From Methanomassiliicoccales archaeon (GTDB taxonomy: Archaea > Thermoplasmatota > Thermoplasmata > Methanomassiliicoccales > UBA472), in contig JAJRAL010000011.1 of the NCBI GenBank assembly GCA_028679935.1, positions 1 through 6,862 of the forward strand: a stretch of 6,862 nucleotides of DNA. The letters are read 5' to 3'. Made by a program: the position numbers and the translations under genes. Shown piece after piece: positions 5,394-6,862 of this stretch (position 1 is its first letter; each line of letters begins with the position of its first letter). The notes beneath the pieces are model-generated. The model was not told the DNA's origin. It did no database searches and was given only the letters and a program-made list of their open reading frames with translations.

Positions 5394-5963
5394 TCAGCCC
5401 TGGAACGGCACGCCCCACTTGCCCTCGAAGAAGTTCTCGACGACCGGCTTCCGCTCCGGCCTCTCGAGCTGTTGCGTCTTCTGCTTGTCCGATAGAAGGG
5501 ACTGGTCGGTGCCGGGATAGCCGATCATGATCGTGGTGATGACGACGTATTCCTCCGGGATGCCGAGCTCGCGCTTGTGCACCAGCGGGTCGTAGCCGGC
5601 CACCGGGTGGGCGATGAGCCCGAGCTCGACCGCCAGGAGACAGAGCTGGCCGACGGCGAGGCCGCATCCGAACAGGAAGTAGTCGCGACGGTCCGAGGGA
5701 TGACAATCATCCTCCAGCCTCGCGGAGACGACGAAGATCAACGGGGCGGCGGTGCCCCAGACATTGCCCTTCGACAGCGCCATCTTCGCCTTCGCCAACG
5801 ATTCGGGGTCGCGGCAGACGACGACCCGCCATGGCTGGTTGTTGTTGCAGGAGGGGGCGAGGCGCATCGCTTCGATCAGGGCCGAGGCCTTCTCGTTCTC
5901 GACAGGTCTCATGTCGTATGCCCGGAGGGCCCTCCTCGCATGAATCGCATCCTCAACGTCCAC
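5394..5963 (-). CDS. Nitroreductase-family FMN flavoprotein
   Basis: A 189-residue protein of the nitroreductase superfamily, which binds FMN as a dimer and transfers electrons from NAD(P)H or another donor to nitro compounds, quinones, flavins or related acceptors. The N-terminal V-E-D-A-I-H-A-R-R-A-L-R-A-Y (3-16) holds the phosphate-binding Arg pair. A-P-S-C-N-N-N-Q-P-W-R (36-46) is the usual second FMN contact. The mid-region Gly-rich helix (FLFGCGLAVGQLCLLAVELGL) and A-H-P-V-A-G-Y match the fold. The GTG at 5963 is chosen because GGGAGG on the minus strand (5970-5975) lies 6 bases upstream and the family motif starts almost at once. The length is near the short end of the family. Its stop codon and that of the amidohydrolase are one base apart. 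The acceptor is unknown; the Rieske ferredoxin is a conceivable redox partner, but this is only inference. Confidence 0.94.
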   Translation of the reverse strand: MDVEDAIHARRALRAYDMRPVENEKASALIEAMRLAPSCNNNQPWRVVVCRDPESLAKAKMALSKGNVWGTAAPLIFVVSARLEDDCHPSDRRDYFLFGCGLAVGQLCLLAVELGLIAHPVAGYDPLVHKRELGIPEEYVVITTIMIGYPGTDQSLLSDKQKTQQLERPERKPVVENFFEGKWGVPFQG

Positions 5964-5969
5964 GTCCTT

Positions 5970-5975
5970 CCTCCC
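5970..5975 (-). promoter_or_regulatory. Shine-Dalgarno site fixing the GTG start of the nitroreductase
   Basis: GGGAGG on the minus strand is an excellent ribosome site, 6 bases upstream of the GTG at 5963. It supports translation of a leadered message, in contrast to the likely leaderless gene on the opposite side of this intergenic region. Confidence 0.75.
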
Positions 5976-5999
5976 ATCGAGAATATGTCAGGCGGCGCG

Positions 6000-6010
6000 G
6001 GATAATCCTA
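6000..6010 (-). promoter_or_regulatory. Possible TATA box of the nitroreductase gene
   Basis: AGGATTATCCC on the minus strand is AT-rich at its core and about 40 bases upstream of the GTG. A start near 5978 would leave room for the GGGAGG ribosome site. A second candidate, TTTTATC near 6024-6030 on the minus strand, overlaps the TATA box of the divergent gene, so the choice is uncertain. Confidence 0.35.
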
Positions 6011-6023
6011 TGCCTCAGACAAG

Positions 6024-6031
6024 ATAAAAGT
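6024..6031 (+). promoter_or_regulatory. TATA box of the six-helix membrane protein gene
   Basis: ATAAAAGT at 6024-6031 is centred about 27 bases before the ATG at 6055, so transcription should begin at or next to that ATG. This favours a leaderless message and argues against the in-frame GTG at 6034, which would lie upstream of the transcript start. Confidence 0.6.
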
Positions 6032-6054
6032 AAGTGGAGACGGATATCGTCGGC

Positions 6055-6606
6055 ATGGCTTTCGATCTCACGGCTTCCCCGATGCCGCAGCTCCTGCTGC
6101 TGCTGGGCGGCCTGATCGCCCTCGTCATCGCCATCGTCGGCCGTAACCCCAGGACGAAGATCGACAACATCGCCGTCGCCCTCGGTTTCGTCGTCGGCGC
6201 GGTGATGATCATCGAGGCGATACTGCTGATGACCGGCGGAGGGCATGCTGGCTCGACGGTCCTGATCACTGGCCTGCTCGGCTTCGGCCTGTTCATGCGC
6301 GTCTTCAGGAAGGTCAAGATCGCCCTGATCATCGCCCTCATCGCGGCGCTGGCCACCGGTATCTTCCTCTACGCGCTGGAGCAGTCCCTGCACACCGGCT
6401 ACCTGACCCCGCTCGTGATCGTGATCATCTCGCTCGTGGTGCTGGTCATCATCTACGCCCTGCTCAGCGTGGTGCAGCTGTTCGCGAACATCGCTGGCGC
6501 GCTGATGAGCTGGAGACCGGTGCTATTCGTGCTCGGCGTGCTCGCCCTGATCGAGTCGGCGCTGCTCTTCAGCAACAGCTCCCTCTCGGCGCTGCTGGGT
6601 TGGTGA
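6055..6606 (+). CDS. Six-helix integral membrane protein of unknown function
   Basis: A 183-residue, strongly hydrophobic protein. Membrane segments are seen at about 12-29, 38-60, 67-84, 88-107, 116-143 and 155-173. The connecting loops are short, and the one with R-N-P-R-T-K (30-35) and the M-R-V-F-R-K-V-K stretch (81-88) are basic. By the positive-inside rule both should face the cytosol, although they flank helices in a way that makes the 38-60 and 67-84 segments a hairpin. Gly64-His-Ala-Gly and Glu54, inside helix 2, are the main polar features. No transporter signature, metal-binding cluster or catalytic motif is recognised, and I cannot name the family. The start is ATG 6055 because of the TATA position; GTG 6034 would add seven residues. 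The gene is divergent from the nitroreductase and is followed after 64 bases by a tRNA with its own promoter. Confidence 0.85.
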   Translation: MAFDLTASPMPQLLLLLGGLIALVIAIVGRNPRTKIDNIAVALGFVVGAVMIIEAILLMTGGGHAGSTVLITGLLGFGLFMRVFRKVKIALIIALIAALATGIFLYALEQSLHTGYLTPLVIVIISLVVLVIIYALLSVVQLFANIAGALMSWRPVLFVLGVLALIESALLFSNSSLSALLGW

Positions 6607-6636
6607 CGGACGGAGGGGTCGGGCGCACCCTGTAAG

Positions 6637-6644
6637 CTATAAAT
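6637..6644 (+). promoter_or_regulatory. TATA box of tRNA-Arg
   Basis: CTATAAAT is a near-consensus archaeal TATA box, centred about 30 bases before the first base of the mature tRNA. This is the expected spacing for a transcript with a very short 5' leader. Confidence 0.8.
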
Positions 6645-6709
6645 GAGGGCACACTCATCGGAGGAGAGGCGGGCTCGTGGCTTAGCCTGGATATAGCGCT
6701 GGCCTTCTA

Positions 6710-6737
6710 AGGTACGTCGAAAGGCGTGCGCGGGGAC
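6710..6737 (+). other. tRNA-Arg intron 1 (28 bases, canonical position 37/38)
   Basis: The insert lies one base 3' of the anticodon, between A37 (6709) and A38 (6738), the usual archaeal site. The bulge-helix-bulge is relaxed. The anticodon stem is the outer helix, and CTTC (6704-6707) pairs with GGGG (6732-6735) through two G:U pairs. The bulges are TAA (6708-6710) and ACA (6736-6738), each cut after the second base. Inside, 6712-6718 and 6723-6729 form a 7-bp hairpin closed by a GAAA tetraloop (6719-6722), with G6711:C6731 and an unpaired G6730 beneath. Confidence 0.85.
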
Positions 6738-6759
6738 AGCCAGATGTCTCGGGTTCGAA

Positions 6760-6781
6760 TCCTTTGTCAAGAAGGCGAACA
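6760..6781 (+). other. tRNA-Arg intron 2 (22 bases, T-loop, position 59/60)
   Basis: The insert splits the T-loop between A59 (6759) and T60 (6782). It forms a strict bulge-helix-bulge. The T-stem (6749-6753 with 6783-6787) is the outer helix. TTCG (6754-6757) pairs perfectly with CGAA (6776-6779) as the 4-bp central helix. The bulges are AAT (6758-6760) and CAT (6780-6782), each cut after the second base. CCTT (6761-6764) pairs with AAGG (6772-6775) as the inner helix, around a short loop. Simple alignment leaves the cut ambiguous by a few bases because of repeated AT and CC; the fold selects these borders. Confidence 0.88.
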
Positions 6782-6799
6782 TCCCGACGGGCCCGCCAC

Positions 6800-6803
6800 T
6801 TTT
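6800..6803 (+). terminator. Oligo-T terminator after tRNA-Arg
   Basis: TTTT starts two bases after the encoded CCA. Short T runs are sufficient for archaeal polymerase termination, but this one is near the lower length limit. Confidence 0.4.
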
Positions 6804-6816
6804 CCGCAAGCAAAGA

Positions 6817-6825
6817 TTCATAAAC
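6817..6825 (+). promoter_or_regulatory. Possible promoter of a gene beyond the right edge
   Basis: TTCATAAAC is a fair archaeal TATA-like box behind a purine-rich CAAAGA. A start near 6848-6850 would leave the next gene beginning at or just past the window end; GTGGAGAGG (6852-6860) could be its start region or a ribosome site. Too little is visible to name the gene. Confidence 0.4.
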
Positions 6826-6862
6826 GCCTAGTCAATCTGGGCAGACTACACGTGGAGAGGCC

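Larger units (their letters stand above)
6671..6798 (+). tRNA. tRNA-Arg, anticodon TCT, interrupted by two introns
   Basis: Removing 6710-6737 and 6760-6781 leaves a 78-base tRNA including an encoded CCA (6796-6798). The acceptor stem GGGCTCG (6671-6677) pairs with CGGGCCC (6788-6794), with G73 at 6795. U8 and G9 follow, then a D-arm at 6680-6697 with A14, G15, G18-G19 and A21 in place. The anticodon stem CTGGC (6699-6703) pairs with GCCAG (6739-6743). The loop reads CTTCTA plus A38, with anticodon TCT at 6706-6708. The variable region is ATGTC. The T-stem TCGGG (6749-6753) pairs with CCCGA (6783-6787), with a T-loop TTCGAAT after splicing. It reads AGA and AGG codons. Without removal of the second insert no T-stem can form. 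The two introns are given as separate entries. TTTT at 6800-6803 may end transcription. Confidence 0.93.

Noticed and set aside
6453..6821. 122-codon minus-strand frame over the end of the membrane protein and the tRNA-Arg
   Set aside because: It crosses a complete tRNA gene and its promoter and is antisense to a strongly hydrophobic coding region; no start signals.

Overview
The window looks archaeal, most likely from a GC-rich (roughly 60 percent) euryarchaeon of the Thermoplasmatota type; the phylum is inference. The archaeal signs seen directly are an Sm-like (LSm) RNA-binding protein, a stand-alone zinc-ribbon ribosomal protein eL37, TATA/BRE-like boxes 25-30 bases upstream of gene starts, short or absent leaders, and a tRNA gene interrupted by introns with bulge-helix-bulge splice sites. 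No mobile element, CRISPR array or defence system is visible. No gene-free stretch exceeds 300 bases.

Layout: (1) 3-710 (+) is the 3' part of an unrecognised acidic protein gene whose start lies off the left edge. (2) 738-2594 (+) is a compact operon under one visible promoter: LSm protein, eL37 and the amidophosphoribosyltransferase PurF (4Fe-4S, Bacillus type, TTG start). It joins RNA binding, ribosome structure and the first committed step of purine synthesis. (3) 2646-2718 (+) is tRNA-Ala(GGC) with its own promoter. (4) 2843-4335 (-) holds, in transcription order, a small soluble Rieske ferredoxin, a membrane-anchored surface protein with seven N-glycosylation sequons, and a 47-residue hydrophobic membrane protein with its own promoter and Shine-Dalgarno site. 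(5) 4499-5392 (+) is an amidohydrolase-2 family metal-dependent hydrolase or decarboxylase. It converges on a nitroreductase-family flavoprotein at 5394-5963 (-), with one base between the two stop codons. (6) 6055-6606 (+) is a six-helix membrane protein of unknown role, divergent from the nitroreductase. (7) 6671-6798 (+) is tRNA-Arg(TCT), interrupted twice. A 28-base intron sits at the usual place next to the anticodon, and a 22-base intron sits inside the T-loop.

The most remarkable element is the doubly interrupted tRNA-Arg. Its T-loop intron (6760-6781, between tRNA positions 59 and 60) forms a textbook strict bulge-helix-bulge: the T-stem, a perfect 4-bp central helix, two 3-base bulges and a second 4-bp helix. 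Standard tRNA searches could easily miss or misplace this gene. The redox and hydrolase genes in the middle (Rieske ferredoxin, amidohydrolase, nitroreductase) may form a small aromatic or redox metabolism neighbourhood. They are on different strands, however, so a shared pathway is only a suggestion.
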